Notes: generated by a model from the letters alone, not told the origin. Shown: positions 25,935 through 35,048, numbered from the stretch's first letter. The stretch: DNA of 64,000 bases from Microbacteriaceae bacterium (GCA_024639935.1 JAHEFZ010000008.1:1-64000), one strand, 5' to 3'. Translations and numbers: made by a program.

Positions 25935-27023
25935 TTACATCGCGGCGTGCGCGATTGCGGTCAGTGTTGCGATGTCGTCCCTCACGCCGTCAAGGTTGGC
26001 GCGAACGGGAGTTCCATTGTTCACGGAATCAGCGAAGGCGACCAACTGGCGAAGGAAACCTGTTTCGTTAATCTCTGTGTATACCGTGTCTTGTCGCTCT
26101 TGCCCGTCATGACGTTGAACAATCAACCGGCTGCGTTCCTCCAATACATAGGGTTTGGCGAGGTGGTACTCAACTCTCCCGTTCGACGCCAGAACCTTCA
26201 CCTCTTCGTTGTACTCCGGATATTCAGGTAGCCAGTTCCAGCTGATGATGAATCGAACGTCGTGTGACGTTCCGATTGCGAGAAGTGATGACGGTTCGTT
26301 CCCACGGAGTTGAGGGAATACGTCCGCTGTCCATTCGGTTGGTAGCCGCAGGCCCAACCCGCGCAAAAGGCTTGTTTCATGAATGACAGACCCGTGAATT
26401 ATGTTGCGGAAATATGCTCCAAATTCAGGGGTCGCTCCAGGAATCACGAGGTTGGTTTGTACCATCTCGTAAGTGTTCGCGCGGTCAATCACGGCACGGT
26501 CCGAGTCGTTGACGGGAGGATTTATTCGGAGGTGTTGAATTTGGGGTGCGTCTGCAGGATGAGAAACCGTCACTCGCACCAATCGAATGTCGGTCAATTC
26601 TGCGATGGCGCTTGCCGCACGCTCCGTTAACGGATCGTACATTTTCATGTATCCGACTTGAAGAACTTTGCCACTTTCCCGTTGGGCTTTCTCAATTCGG
26701 TCGACCTCGGCAAGATTGAGAGCCAGGGGTTTCTCCGCCAAAACGTGCTTTCCCGCCTCAAGCGCCGCGATGGTCAATTCTGTGTGGCTACCGGGGGTCG
26801 CAATTAGGACAGCGTCAATTTGGGAATCCCTGAGCACCTCGTTCGGGTCGGTGACACTTCGAACTCCGTATCGAGCGGCGACGTCTTTTGCCCGCGACGG
26901 CGACAGGTCGCACACGGTGTCGAGGATGAACCCCGCCCTCAACAGCGAGGGAATATGAATCGACTGCGCGATTATCCCTGCGCCCAAAATGGCGATTCGA
27001 ATGGGGTGATCTCGCGTCATCAT
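25935..27023 (-). CDS. Gfo/Idh/MocA family oxidoreductase
   Basis: 362 residues, last gene of the six-gene minus-strand operon. The Rossmann motif is IRIAILGAGIIAQSIHIP (8-25) and the conserved AEKP is near 96-99. The C-terminal dimerisation domain includes HGSVIHETSLLRG. Such enzymes oxidise sugar or cyclitol hydroxyls with NAD(P). It overlaps the preceding oxidoreductase gene by four bases, so the two are coupled. The exact substrate is unknown; a scyllo- or chiro-inositol dehydrogenase, or a step after oxidation, would suit the context. Confidence 0.85.
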   Translation of the reverse strand: MMTRDHPIRIAILGAGIIAQSIHIPSLLRAGFILDTVCDLSPSRAKDVAARYGVRSVTDPNEVLRDSQIDAVLIATPGSHTELTIAALEAGKHVLAEKPLALNLAEVDRIEKAQRESGKVLQVGYMKMYDPLTERAASAIAELTDIRLVRVTVSHPADAPQIQHLRINPPVNDSDRAVIDRANTYEMVQTNLVIPGATPEFGAYFRNIIHGSVIHETSLLRGLGLRLPTEWTADVFPQLRGNEPSSLLAIGTSHDVRFIISWNWLPEYPEYNEEVKVLASNGRVEYHLAKPYVLEERSRLIVQRHDGQERQDTVYTEINETGFLRQLVAFADSVNNGTPVRANLDGVRDDIATLTAIAHAAM

Positions 27024-27919
27024 CGTCTCATTTCTGTTGCGGTGTTGACGGCGCGAAGCGCCGCGATTGCGTCGTCGATTGTCGCCGCATTCGGGTCAGC
27101 CCCGAGCGCAAAGGCTTCGGCTTGTGTGCGTAACGCCAACATCAGCACGTCGTCGCCACCGTCACCAGAGATTATGTCGATCTGCTCGTGATGCAGCTCG
27201 CCCATCACCTCGACTCCAACGAAATCCTTGTCGGGGTAAAACCGCCCGAGGGTGGCTAATCCCAAGGTTTCTGACGATAAGCGCATCGTGAAAACACCGG
27301 CATCCTGATCGACGACCTCGCTCTCGTGACTCATGAGTTCGTTCGAATTTATCGACATCACCTCGTTTCCACTAAGCCAACGAATCATGTCCACTTCATG
27401 AACCCCCATGTCAACAAGAATTCCTCCGGATGTGTTTCGGAACTCTGGAGCGGGTGGGCGGTGGTCCCATTGACTCGCGTGGAGAACGAGAAGGCGACCG
27501 AATGTTCCCGCATCGATTCGAGCCTTCAGATTTTGGAGTGCCGGGACGTAGCGACGCCAATATCCGATTTGGAGTCTTGACCGGGAGTCGCCCACTATTT
27601 GCTGAATTTCGCTTGCCTCAGCAACGGATAAGCCAGCAGGCTTTTCGCACAAAATGGGTAATCCAGCCGGCGAGAGTTGGCGCACTGCCTCGACGTGAAG
27701 AGCGCTCGGAGTAGCGACGAGGAAACCATCGACATCTCCTGCTGCGACGAGAGCCTCCGCGGAATCATGGGTGATGAATCCTTGAGATGACAGTGATGCC
27801 GCGACCTCCGCGCGCGGCTCGACGATCGCGGTCACGGTGACCGTTGCCGACGTCGAAATCGCGGCCAAATGGGTTTGCCCCATTCGACCGGCCCCGACCA
27901 GCCCGAGCCTGAACGTCAC
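27020..27919 (-). CDS. Gfo/Idh/MocA family oxidoreductase, IolG-like
   Basis: 299 residues from GTG 27919. The open frame continues upstream through the TIM-barrel gene, but GTG is right at the Rossmann start TFRLGLVGAGRMGQTH. ILCEKPAGLS lies at about 89-98 and the catalytic pair is in GGILVDMGVHEVDMIRW. This resembles inositol 2-dehydrogenases but is shorter than the usual 330-340 residues. It starts two bases after the TIM-barrel stop, so they are tightly coupled. Likely cyclitol dehydrogenase; substrate inferred from context only. Confidence 0.83.
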   Translation of the reverse strand: MTFRLGLVGAGRMGQTHLAAISTSATVTVTAIVEPRAEVAASLSSQGFITHDSAEALVAAGDVDGFLVATPSALHVEAVRQLSPAGLPILCEKPAGLSVAEASEIQQIVGDSRSRLQIGYWRRYVPALQNLKARIDAGTFGRLLVLHASQWDHRPPAPEFRNTSGGILVDMGVHEVDMIRWLSGNEVMSINSNELMSHESEVVDQDAGVFTMRLSSETLGLATLGRFYPDKDFVGVEVMGELHHEQIDIISGDGGDDVLMLALRTQAEAFALGADPNAATIDDAIAALRAVNTATEMRR

Positions 27920-27920
27920 C

Positions 27921-28850
27921 CTAGACACCCAACGTACGGAGATATTCTCGATTGATTCGCTGGTCGTCGATGGCCTGGGCGAATCGTTCGACTGTGGTGG
28001 GGAAAATGTCTTGTTCGACCACGAGCCAACCCTGAAAGTCGCTCGCCATGAGCATCCCAATGAAACGAGCGACGTCAAAGTCGCCGTCACCGAGCCGGGG
28101 GAATGCTTCGTTTGCCCAAACTGCAGAGGAAGGTTGTGACATTCTGACGATTTCGTCGAACACGCTCATAGTGACGTCCTTCAGGTGAACGTGATTCACC
28201 CGCGGCGTCCATTTGCGGAAAAAGTCCAGCGGGTCGCCGCCACCCAACAACTGGTGCCCGGTTTCGAGACAAACATCGATATCGGTCAACTCCAACACCT
28301 TTTCAATCTCGGCGGTGGATTCGATAAAAGAGCCTGTTTCGCAATGCAGAGTGGGCTCGTAGCCTCGTTCACGACATCGCTCAAGCACGCGATTCATTCC
28401 GAATACGAACGCGTCCCACTGTTCGTTCGTTAGCCCAGAATCGGGATTGCGTGCTCCTGAACCGGGTGCAGAATGCCTCATCTCACTTCCCGCGTCGGCG
28501 ATTGTCGGCCGTGGGATGGGGGCGTCGGTGAACGCGGCAACGGCATCGAAAGTGTCTAACATCGCGTTGAGCTCGGGAATCTGCGACGCGACGCGCTCGG
28601 TGTCGTGAAAAGTGAATTCGATATATGCGCCAGCGAGGCCAAGCCCTCGTTCGGCTAGACGCCGGCCGAGCACTGCGCCGGTGCCCAAGTAACCAACAGG
28701 ACCCAAATCGATCCCGTCGTAGCCTCCGGCAGCAACTGCATCGAGTAACGCGAGGCCATCCGGGACGTTGGGGTCTTTTCCGACGGTCACCTCAAATGCG
28801 CCATAACTGACGGGTGCGTTGGCGACATAAATGCCGTTTTCCTTGGACAC
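27921..28850 (-). CDS. IolE-like sugar isomerase/dehydratase, TIM barrel
   Basis: 309 residues of the xylose isomerase-like TIM-barrel superfamily. NAPVSYGAFEVTV at the N-terminus resembles the start of inosose dehydratases. LHCETGSFIES, DVCLETGHQLLGGGDP and RVNHVHLKDV carry the metal-binding Glu, Asp and His. IolE dehydrates 2-keto-myo-inositol to a diketone. It sits between the ABC ATPase gene and two oxidoreductase genes, so it probably acts on the imported cyclitol. An epimerase or isomerase function is equally possible. Confidence 0.82.
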   Translation of the reverse strand: MSKENGIYVANAPVSYGAFEVTVGKDPNVPDGLALLDAVAAGGYDGIDLGPVGYLGTGAVLGRRLAERGLGLAGAYIEFTFHDTERVASQIPELNAMLDTFDAVAAFTDAPIPRPTIADAGSEMRHSAPGSGARNPDSGLTNEQWDAFVFGMNRVLERCRERGYEPTLHCETGSFIESTAEIEKVLELTDIDVCLETGHQLLGGGDPLDFFRKWTPRVNHVHLKDVTMSVFDEIVRMSQPSSAVWANEAFPRLGDGDFDVARFIGMLMASDFQGWLVVEQDIFPTTVERFAQAIDDQRINREYLRTLGV

Positions 28851-28858
28851 TATTCCTG

Positions 28859-29659
28859 CTAACTTTTTCGGGAAGGTCGAGTACCAGGTTTGCGTTCGAG
28901 TTCGTTTGCCAATGTCGACATTTCATCCGCGCCGGCCATGAGTTTCGTCATCTTCTCGATGGTGAGTTCGCTCTTGTCGAAGTAACCGATGCTCGCCCCG
29001 AGTTTCAGAAGAAGGAATTTATCTCCGACCGGATACGCGTGATTGGGATTGTGGGTGATGAAAACTACGCCGAGACCGCTATCACGCGCCTTGGCGATGT
29101 ATTTGAGAACGACGCTAGCCTGTTTGACCCCGAGGGCCGACGTAGGTTCGTCCAAGATGATTGCTTTTGCACCAAAATAGACGGCCCTCGCTATTGCAAC
29201 GGCCTGGCGTTCGCCACCGGAAAGTGTCCCGATCGGCTGCTCGACATCTCGGAGCGATATTCCCATATCGCCCAATTGTTGCTTGGCGATGCTGCGCATC
29301 GATGCCGCGTCGAGGCGTTTGAAAATTCCGAAACCCTTTCGCAGTTCGGAACCGAGGAAAAAGTTCCGCCATACCGGCATGAGCGGTACTACGGCGAGAT
29401 CTTGATAAACGGTGGCAATTCCCGCATCGAGGGCATCTCGGGGCGAGGAGAGAATGGTCGTGACACCGTTAACTTTCACGGTGCCCTCGCTCGGCACGTG
29501 GACTCCCGACAGTATCTTGATGAGAGTGGATTTTCCCGCCCCGTTGTCACCGAGGATGCATAGCACTTCGCCCGCGACTACTTCTGCGGAAATTCCTCGG
29601 ATTGCCAATACGGTCCCGTACGACTTCCCTACATTTACTACGGAGAGAATTTCGGTCAC
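28859..29659 (-). CDS. Sugar/cyclitol ABC transporter ATP-binding protein
   Basis: 266 residues, a single ABC domain. The Walker A loop is [13 protein letters not shown], the signature [16 protein letters not shown], Walker [13 protein letters not shown], and the switch histidine lies in [11 protein letters not shown]. Many CUT2 transporters use a double-domain ATPase of about 500 residues; the one-domain form resembles FrcA-type systems. It overlaps the permease gene by four bases. Closely similar to the ATPase at 38212, so the two systems are paralogous. Confidence 0.92.
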   Translation of the reverse strand: MTEILSVVNVGKSYGTVLAIRGISAEVVAGEVLCILGDNGAGKSTLIKILSGVHVPSEGTVKVNGVTTILSSPRDALDAGIATVYQDLAVVPLMPVWRNFFLGSELRKGFGIFKRLDAASMRSIAKQQLGDMGISLRDVEQPIGTLSGGERQAVAIARAVYFGAKAIILDEPTSALGVKQASVVLKYIAKARDSGLGVVFITHNPNHAYPVGDKFLLLKLGASIGYFDKSELTIEKMTKLMAGADEMSTLANELERKPGTRPSRKS

Positions 29660-30693
29660 GATCGATCCCCCGCTCGGCGGCGAACGTAAAGATTGACGAG
29701 AACCGCGAGTAACAAGAGCACTCCAAGGAAAAGCTTCAGCCAGTTATTGTCCCACTGGGCGAAGACAATCCCTTGAAGGGTCATGCCATAAATCAGGGCA
29801 CCTACGGCAGCGCCAATTGCGGAACCGTAGCCACCGGTCAAAAGGCATCCACCGACGACGGCGCAGATCACGTAGCTAAACTCTTGGCCCAATCCGGTTG
29901 TCGCTTGGACGGTTGACACTCCAAAGAGCTGTAGCATTCCGACGAGCCAGCCGGCGGCCGATGTTGCCATGAAAAGCCCCATGCGGACTTTGACAACGGG
30001 AATGCCAACTTGGCGAGCGCTCGTGAAGGCGCCACCCACGCCAAAAATCCAATTACCGGTCCGCGTTCGCAACAACACCCACGATGCGACGACCGTCACG
30101 GCAAGCCACCATACAATCGAAATCTTGATGTCCATACCGCCAAAATTGAGCGTCGAGCCGAAAATTGCCTTGGCAGATTCGTACCCGGTGACGTCGGGCA
30201 TCCCTTGGATGGAAACAGTGCCGGTCAACAGCTTCGTGATGGCGAGGTTTGCGCCTTGCAGAATAAACAATGCCGCGAGAGTCACGATGAACGAGGGCAC
30301 GCCTGTTTTCATCGAGATGTAGGCATTTGCGGCTCCGATCGATAAGGCAAAACTTAAGGCGAGGATTATGGAGAGCCAAATGTTGATCCCATACTCAGTT
30401 GTCATGATGCCGACAATGAGTCCCGTTGCTCCTGTCATCGCACCGACGGACAGGTCGAACTCACCGCCGATCATCAAGAGTGCGCCAGCGACCGCCAGCA
30501 CGCCAAAAAGTGAGGAGGAGTATAACCACGTCGATACACCAGCGGTGGACAAGAACGCTGTAGTGGTGCTCGAAAAATACGTGAATATCAAGAGCGCGGC
30601 AACGGCAGCGCCCACCTCCGGTCGGCGCAAGATGCGAGCGAACCGACCCGACATGATTTGTCGGTCATCTTTTTGGATGCTGACGGTCGTCAT
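29656..30693 (-). CDS. Sugar/cyclitol ABC transporter permease
   Basis: 345 residues with about eight to ten hydrophobic helices, BPD_transp_2 family (RbsC-like). [39 protein letters not shown] and the C-terminal [15 protein letters not shown] are the conserved permease motifs. It forms the membrane channel with the ATPase downstream and the lipoprotein upstream (three-base gap). The substrate is probably inositol or a relative, by similarity to the 37-38 kb system and by the catabolic genes in its operon. Confidence 0.9.
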   Translation of the reverse strand: MTTVSIQKDDRQIMSGRFARILRRPEVGAAVAALLIFTYFSSTTTAFLSTAGVSTWLYSSSLFGVLAVAGALLMIGGEFDLSVGAMTGATGLIVGIMTTEYGINIWLSIILALSFALSIGAANAYISMKTGVPSFIVTLAALFILQGANLAITKLLTGTVSIQGMPDVTGYESAKAIFGSTLNFGGMDIKISIVWWLAVTVVASWVLLRTRTGNWIFGVGGAFTSARQVGIPVVKVRMGLFMATSAAGWLVGMLQLFGVSTVQATTGLGQEFSYVICAVVGGCLLTGGYGSAIGAAVGALIYGMTLQGIVFAQWDNNWLKLFLGVLLLLAVLVNLYVRRRAGDRS

Positions 30694-30696
30694 GGT

Positions 30697-31656
30697 TTAG
30701 CGGGTTCCGTTCTTGGCGAACTCTGCAACCGAGGCCACGTTATCCTTTGTCACGTAACCTGGACCCGAATAAATCGGCTCACCACCGCCAACCTCGTTTC
30801 CGTTGATCTTGTGGAGGTAGAGGAAGTTCACGGCCAGGTACCCCATGAGGTACGGCTGTGCGTCAACAGCAAAGAGAATCTTTCCGGATTCGATGAGCGT
30901 GGTGACATCTTCGGAAAGGTCGAACGTCGCGAGCATTGCGCTGCTTCCCGCTTCGTCCAGCGCTGCCGATGCCGAGACGGCCATCGGGGGGCCGAGGGTA
31001 ACGACGGCGTCGATGGATGGGTCGGCGAGTAATTTAGCCTTGACGGTGTTCTGCGCGTCGGCGAGGTTGTTGATGTCAACCTGAACGTTCTCTACAGCAC
31101 CACCGAGTGTGTCCAGAATTCCACGACAACGATCCTCGAGTCCAACATTTCCGGCTTCGTGGATAACGCAGATGACGTTCTTTGCCCCGGCGGCCGCAAG
31201 CTTTTCTCCAGCGCCTTGACCCGCAATGTATTCGCTCTGGCCGATGTGAGTCAGGAGACCGAATTCTTTGAACCGTTCCAGACCCGAGTCAACGGAGATT
31301 ACCGGGATTCCGGCTGCGATGGCGTTGGTGATGGATTCTTTGAGCCCATCAGGGTTGGCCATCGATACGACAATTCCGTCGACACCTTCGGCGACGGCAG
31401 AGTCAATGAGCGAGCTTTGCTTCACGGGGTCGGGATCCGATTGATAGGTGACGTTGATTCCGAGGTCTTCTGCTGCCCGGATTTCACCGCTCTTGACGAC
31501 ATCCCAATAGGTGTCGCCAGGGGCACCATGGGTGATGAATGCAATATTCACATCAGCGGTAGCACCGGTGTCCGTGGGCGTTGCTGTTGGGCTACAACCG
31601 CTCAGGATGAGTGGGATTGCGGCAAGTGCCGCTACCCAGGCGAGTCGTTTTTTCAT
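30697..31656 (-). CDS. Sugar/cyclitol ABC transporter substrate-binding lipoprotein
   Basis: 319 residues. A lipoprotein signal peptide ends in LSGCSP (lipid-anchored cysteine at 21). The type I periplasmic-binding fold follows, with VNIAFITHGAPGDTYWD, PVISVDSGLERF, VDAQPYLMGYLAV and the ending GEPIYSGPGYVTKDN. It captures substrate for the permease. TAAAGGAG precedes the ATG. It is clearly paralogous to the protein at 36101. Upstream lie a LacI-type operator and a short reading frame. Confidence 0.92.
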   Translation of the reverse strand: MKKRLAWVAALAAIPLILSGCSPTATPTDTGATADVNIAFITHGAPGDTYWDVVKSGEIRAAEDLGINVTYQSDPDPVKQSSLIDSAVAEGVDGIVVSMANPDGLKESITNAIAAGIPVISVDSGLERFKEFGLLTHIGQSEYIAGQGAGEKLAAAGAKNVICVIHEAGNVGLEDRCRGILDTLGGAVENVQVDINNLADAQNTVKAKLLADPSIDAVVTLGPPMAVSASAALDEAGSSAMLATFDLSEDVTTLIESGKILFAVDAQPYLMGYLAVNFLYLHKINGNEVGGGEPIYSGPGYVTKDNVASVAEFAKNGTR

Positions 31657-31684
31657 CGTGAAATGCTCCTTTACATTTTGTGAT

Positions 31685-31786
31685 TTAACGGTGTGCGCGA
31701 TTCGAACCCTTTACCATCTCCGCAGGCGGCGGAGGGGTAGAGGGCGTTGGTGCACATGCTCGGAATATACACCTGAAACGTTTCAT
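31685..31786 (-). CDS. Candidate leader peptide with a polyproline run, upstream of ABC operon
   Basis: A 33-residue frame starts at ATG 31786 with a perfect AAGGAG six bases upstream (31793-31798), and stops 28 bases before the lipoprotein gene. The peptide contains PTPSTPPPPAE. Its first codons ATG AAA CGT TTC lie inside the LacI-type palindrome. A TAACTT hexamer (31806-31811, minus strand) could start the transcript just before the ribosome site. It may be a translated leader or a chance frame; there is no homology evidence. Confidence 0.3.
   Translation of the reverse strand: MKRFRCIFRACAPTPSTPPPPAEMVKGSNRAHR
31774..31785 (-). promoter_or_regulatory. LacI-family operator TGAAACGTTTCA
   Basis: A perfect 12-base palindrome with the CG centre typical of LacI/GalR operators. 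It lies between the lacI-type gene and the six-gene operon, about 15-26 bases downstream of a possible transcription start near 31799. The adjacent LacI protein is the obvious candidate ligand. Confidence 0.7.
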
Positions 31787-31856
31787 TTGTCTCTCCTTGG
31801 ACGGAAAGTTATCACGTCGTCGCACCATTTCGGTTTCATCCTGCTCACCAACCAAA

Positions 31857-32891
31857 TTAGGTGTTTGCAGATTTGCCAAGTCGCGACACTGTCGTTGACT
31901 CGCGGATAACCAGCGACGGTTGGAAAACCAGCTGTTTTGGATGGGAGCCTGCGTTGCTATCTGATTCCTCGATGAGAAGTTTCACAGCGTGCTTCCCGAT
32001 GTCCGCTGAGGGTTGTCGAATTGAGCTCAGGGGAATGATGGCCATTTCGGCAAAGGAGATGTCGTCATAGCCGATGAGTGCAAGATCTCGTGGAATCGAA
32101 ATACCCGGTGACACAACAACTGCCTGCATAACCCCAATCGCGAGCAAGTCGTTGGCAGCAAAAATCGCGTCGGGCCGGTCGTGAATCGGACGCGCGATGA
32201 TCTCTTCCCCAATTCGACGACCTTCGAGGACCGTCAGACTGTCCGTCTCGAGAACTTCGAGCGACACGTCGTGATGATTTTTGACGGCCTTGAGGGCTCC
32301 CTTGAGGCGCTCGCCAATGGGAAAGTCGCTGAGCGGCCCACCTGCAAACGCGATGCGGCGCCTGCCGGTCTCGATGAGATGCGTGACGGCCATTGCACCT
32401 CCAGCGACGTCATCAACGGACACTGAGCTGATTGACTTGTCTCTGGATTTCTGGTCAACCACGACGATAGCGTTCCCTCGGTTTTTCATCTCTCGCAGAG
32501 TTTCGAGGTCGATACCGACCGGGGTTACGAGAACGCCGAGGACTCTCTGTTCTTCGAAAAGACCAAGAATGAATTTTTCACGTTCGCTGTCATCATCTGA
32601 ATCCGCGATGAGGATCCCGAGTTGGTTCTCCGCGGCAGCGTCCTCTGCTCCTCGCGTCAGCTCGGCAAAGAAGGGGTTACGAATGTCCTGAACAATCACA
32701 CCGATTCCTCGGCTTCGACCAGCGCGTAGTTGGCGCGCCGCGTCGTTCCGCACATACCCGAGTCGCTGGATTGCGTCCTTGACTTTTTTCACGTTGTGGG
32801 GTGCAACGTTGTGAGGATTGTTGAGGACGTTCGAGACAGTACCCAGAGAAACTCCCGCTTCGCGCGCCACTTCTCTCACGCTGACCGCCAT
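31857..32891 (-). CDS. LacI family transcriptional regulator
   Basis: 344 residues. The helix-turn-helix headpiece VREVAREAGVSLGTVSNVLN (5-24) is followed by the hinge YVRNDAARQLRAGRS and a periplasmic-binding-type effector domain with GVIVQDIRNPFFAELTRGAE. It most likely represses the downstream ABC/IolE/oxidoreductase operon through the TGAAACGTTTCA site and responds to a cyclitol or its oxidation product. A GGGGAT ribosome site precedes the ATG. Autoregulation is not evident, since no copy of the palindrome lies upstream of it. Confidence 0.93.
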   Translation of the reverse strand: MAVSVREVAREAGVSLGTVSNVLNNPHNVAPHNVKKVKDAIQRLGYVRNDAARQLRAGRSRGIGVIVQDIRNPFFAELTRGAEDAAAENQLGILIADSDDDSEREKFILGLFEEQRVLGVLVTPVGIDLETLREMKNRGNAIVVVDQKSRDKSISSVSVDDVAGGAMAVTHLIETGRRRIAFAGGPLSDFPIGERLKGALKAVKNHHDVSLEVLETDSLTVLEGRRIGEEIIARPIHDRPDAIFAANDLLAIGVMQAVVVSPGISIPRDLALIGYDDISFAEMAIIPLSSIRQPSADIGKHAVKLLIEESDSNAGSHPKQLVFQPSLVIRESTTVSRLGKSANT

Positions 32892-32966
32892 GCGCTGATC
32901 CCCTTTGTTCTCTTAGCAGTGTAGGTAACTTATGCGGTTGACGGACAGGTCCAGGTTGCAAAAAAT

Positions 32967-33923
32967 TTAGTCCACGGTGAGAGGACTCACCGTTCCGCCA
33001 TCGATTTCGAGGCGGAACGCACCCAGGAGGTCATGGAGCGGCTGGGGCCCGATTCCCAGAACCGATTTGGTGTGCTCGTTAGCGAGGCTTGAATCCACGG
33101 GGACTGGGCCCGGAAACAGCTCCGCAGCCGGAGGCTCTCCTTCGGTAATCAAATGCCGCGGCAGGTCGAACACGTCGCACGCCGCATACGCCAAATCCAT
33201 GCGGGTGACGGCAGTGTCGCCGACGAGGTGAAATGTGCCTGTCGCATCCCGCTCGATGATTCTCGAGATTTGTGCCCCTGCTTCGGATGCGAGGGATGGA
33301 GTCGTGATCTGGTTGACGTTCGGTCCGCCCCACACCTGAAATTCATTACCTGCACGAAGCGACCGCACGAGGGTGTCGACGTAAAACCCAAATCCGACAT
33401 CCTGCAACCGCGGCGCTTCGGCGATGCGATGACGCCCCATCACTCCAGCGACCCGAGCGACGACCCCCCGACCGTCCAATGAGCTGTGAACGGCTTGCTC
33501 AGCGAGACTTTTCAGAAAACCGTAATAGTTGATGGCGTTGCCATGATTGGATTCGAGTTCACGATGTCCCGTGCCGTCCATAACCCAGTCCGTCGAAATG
33601 AAAATGAACTTTTGGCCTTTGGAGTCCGCGATCCGAGCGAGCCGTTCGGTCAGTACGACGTAATTGTCGTAGGCGGCTTCCCTGTCGTTGAGGAGGCGCC
33701 GAAAGTCGTCCGCGATCGCGCAGTGAACGACCGCGTCTGCGTCGTCGAGTGCGCGGGAAATCGATTCGTCGGACGAATAGTTGACGTCAACTAAAGGCCA
33801 CGTCGCGGTGTAGCTGGATCCGTTTCGCGTGAGACCGACGACTGAGTGCCCTAACAGGCCTAGGGCTTCGGAGATATTGCTGCCGACGAATCCCGTCGAG
33901 CCGGTTACCGCGATGCGTGCCAT
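32967..33923 (-). CDS. SDR family NAD(P)-dependent oxidoreductase, RmlD-like
   Basis: 318 residues from ATG 33923 with GGGAGG upstream. It is an extended short-chain dehydrogenase: nucleotide motif TGSTGFVGS (7-15), IFISTDWVMDG, and the catalytic YYGFLK. It resembles dTDP-4-dehydrorhamnose reductase-type (sugar-nucleotide-binding) proteins. It shares a promoter and operator region with the divergent iolG, so I infer a role in the inositol regulon, possibly reducing or oxidising a keto-inositol. No known Iol enzyme has this family, which makes it notable. Confidence 0.82.
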   Translation of the reverse strand: MARIAVTGSTGFVGSNISEALGLLGHSVVGLTRNGSSYTATWPLVDVNYSSDESISRALDDADAVVHCAIADDFRRLLNDREAAYDNYVVLTERLARIADSKGQKFIFISTDWVMDGTGHRELESNHGNAINYYGFLKSLAEQAVHSSLDGRGVVARVAGVMGRHRIAEAPRLQDVGFGFYVDTLVRSLRAGNEFQVWGGPNVNQITTPSLASEAGAQISRIIERDATGTFHLVGDTAVTRMDLAYAACDVFDLPRHLITEGEPPAAELFPGPVPVDSSLANEHTKSVLGIGPQPLHDLLGAFRLEIDGGTVSPLTVD

Positions 33924-33953
33924 GGGGCCTCCCTCGGTTTCGAACGTATCTAT

Positions 33954-33975
33954 ATTGTAGATTTGTCCTAACAAA
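33954..33975 (+). promoter_or_regulatory. Divergent promoter with IolR-like operator, SDR gene / iolG
   Basis: TTTGT-CCTA-ACAAA (33962-33975) overlaps a plus-strand -10 TAGATT (33958-33963). A minus-strand -10 TACAAT is read from 33959 to 33954 for the SDR gene. TAGATTTGTCCTAACAAA is identical to 10132-10149. One bound repressor could cover both promoters. Confidence 0.7.
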
Positions 33976-33988
33976 AGAAAGGAACGCT

Positions 33989-34996
33989 GTGAGCGATCTT
34001 AACATCGGACTCATCGGTTCGGGCCGAATCGGGCAGGTTCATGCGGGCAGTATCGCCGACACCAAGGGCGCTAACCTCGCATGGATCTGTGACCCGTTCA
34101 TTGACGGTGCGTCAACACTTGCAGCGGAGTTTGGGGGGAAGGTCACGGCGGACCCCGAGGACGTATTTAATTCGGGCGAGGTGGACGTCATTGTGGTGGC
34201 ATCGCCCACCCCCACCCACCTCGACATGATTGACCGAGCGATTGATGCCGGAATTCACGTCCTGTGCGAAAAGCCGATTGACCTCGACATCGCCAAGGTC
34301 GAAGTTCTTCGCGACAAGGCAAACGCGGCGAAGGTTCACATCGCGATCGGATTTAATCGACGGTTTGACCCTCAATTTGAGTCGATTCAGAAACGCGTTG
34401 CCGCGGGTGAAGCCGGAAAACTTGAGCAGCTCGTCATACTTTCCCGCGACCCCGGACCAGCACCGCGCGCGTACATCGCCGTGTCGGGAGGAATCTTCCG
34501 TGACATGACCATCCACGACTTCGACATGGCGCGCTATTTTGTGCCCGACATCGTCGACGTGTACGCGGCCGGAACAAACGTTTTCAGTGACGACATCAAA
34601 GCCGAGAACGACTTCGACTCGGTGTCGGTCACGATGCGCGGTCGGGATGGCGAACTCATCGTCATTGTCAACTCACGTCACTCGGCATACGGCTATGACC
34701 AGCGCCTCGAGGCGTTCGGTGACAAGGCGATGTTTCACGCGCACAACGTTTCACCGACGACAGTTCAAAAGTACGATGCGACGGGAACAGGACAGGCCGA
34801 GCCGTTCATCGACGCCTTCCTCGTTCGGTACGCGGTGTCGTATCGCCGCGAACTCGCGCTTTTCCTTGACGGGATTCGCGACGGGAAAAACTACAACCCG
34901 ACGTTCGACGACGGCCGCGCCGCGTTGATACTCGCTGACGCTGCCACGGAATCGGCTCGAACGGGCAAGTCCGTGTCCGTTGACGGCAGGCTCTAA
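33989..34996 (+). CDS. iolG: Inositol 2-dehydrogenase
   Basis: 335 residues from GTG 33989, with AAAGAAAGG upstream. The Rossmann motif is LNIGLIGSGRIGQVHA. Catalytic residues are visible: K94 in CEKP, and D171 and H175 in GGIFRDMTIHDFDMAR, which align with Lys97, Asp172 and His176 of Bacillus IolG as I remember them. It oxidises myo-inositol to 2-keto-myo-inositol with NAD. This is the clearest IolG of the three Gfo/Idh/MocA proteins here. It carries the IolR-like operator on its promoter. Confidence 0.93.
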   Translation: MSDLNIGLIGSGRIGQVHAGSIADTKGANLAWICDPFIDGASTLAAEFGGKVTADPEDVFNSGEVDVIVVASPTPTHLDMIDRAIDAGIHVLCEKPIDLDIAKVEVLRDKANAAKVHIAIGFNRRFDPQFESIQKRVAAGEAGKLEQLVILSRDPGPAPRAYIAVSGGIFRDMTIHDFDMARYFVPDIVDVYAAGTNVFSDDIKAENDFDSVSVTMRGRDGELIVIVNSRHSAYGYDQRLEAFGDKAMFHAHNVSPTTVQKYDATGTGQAEPFIDAFLVRYAVSYRRELALFLDGIRDGKNYNPTFDDGRAALILADAATESARTGKSVSVDGRL

Positions 34997-35004
34997 GAGT
35001 GAAT

Positions 35005-35040
35005 GGCAAACGGCCCGAGAATGTACTCGGGCCTATTGCC
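35005..35040 (+). terminator. Bidirectional hairpin terminator between iolG and the IolE-like gene
   Basis: GGCCCGAG-AATGTA-CTCGGGCC (35012-35033) forms an eight-base-pair stem extended by outer GGCAA/TTGCC. It lies between two convergent genes and is usable from either strand. It lacks a long U-tract. Confidence 0.6.
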
Positions 35041-35048
35041 CTTGATCG

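Noticed and set aside
25935..33000. Possible horizontal transfer of the LacI-controlled module judged from base composition
   Set aside because: Hand-counted lines gave about 47-55 percent G+C against 57-58 percent elsewhere. The sample is tiny and no mobility gene, flanking repeat or tRNA junction was found, so I do not claim transfer on composition.
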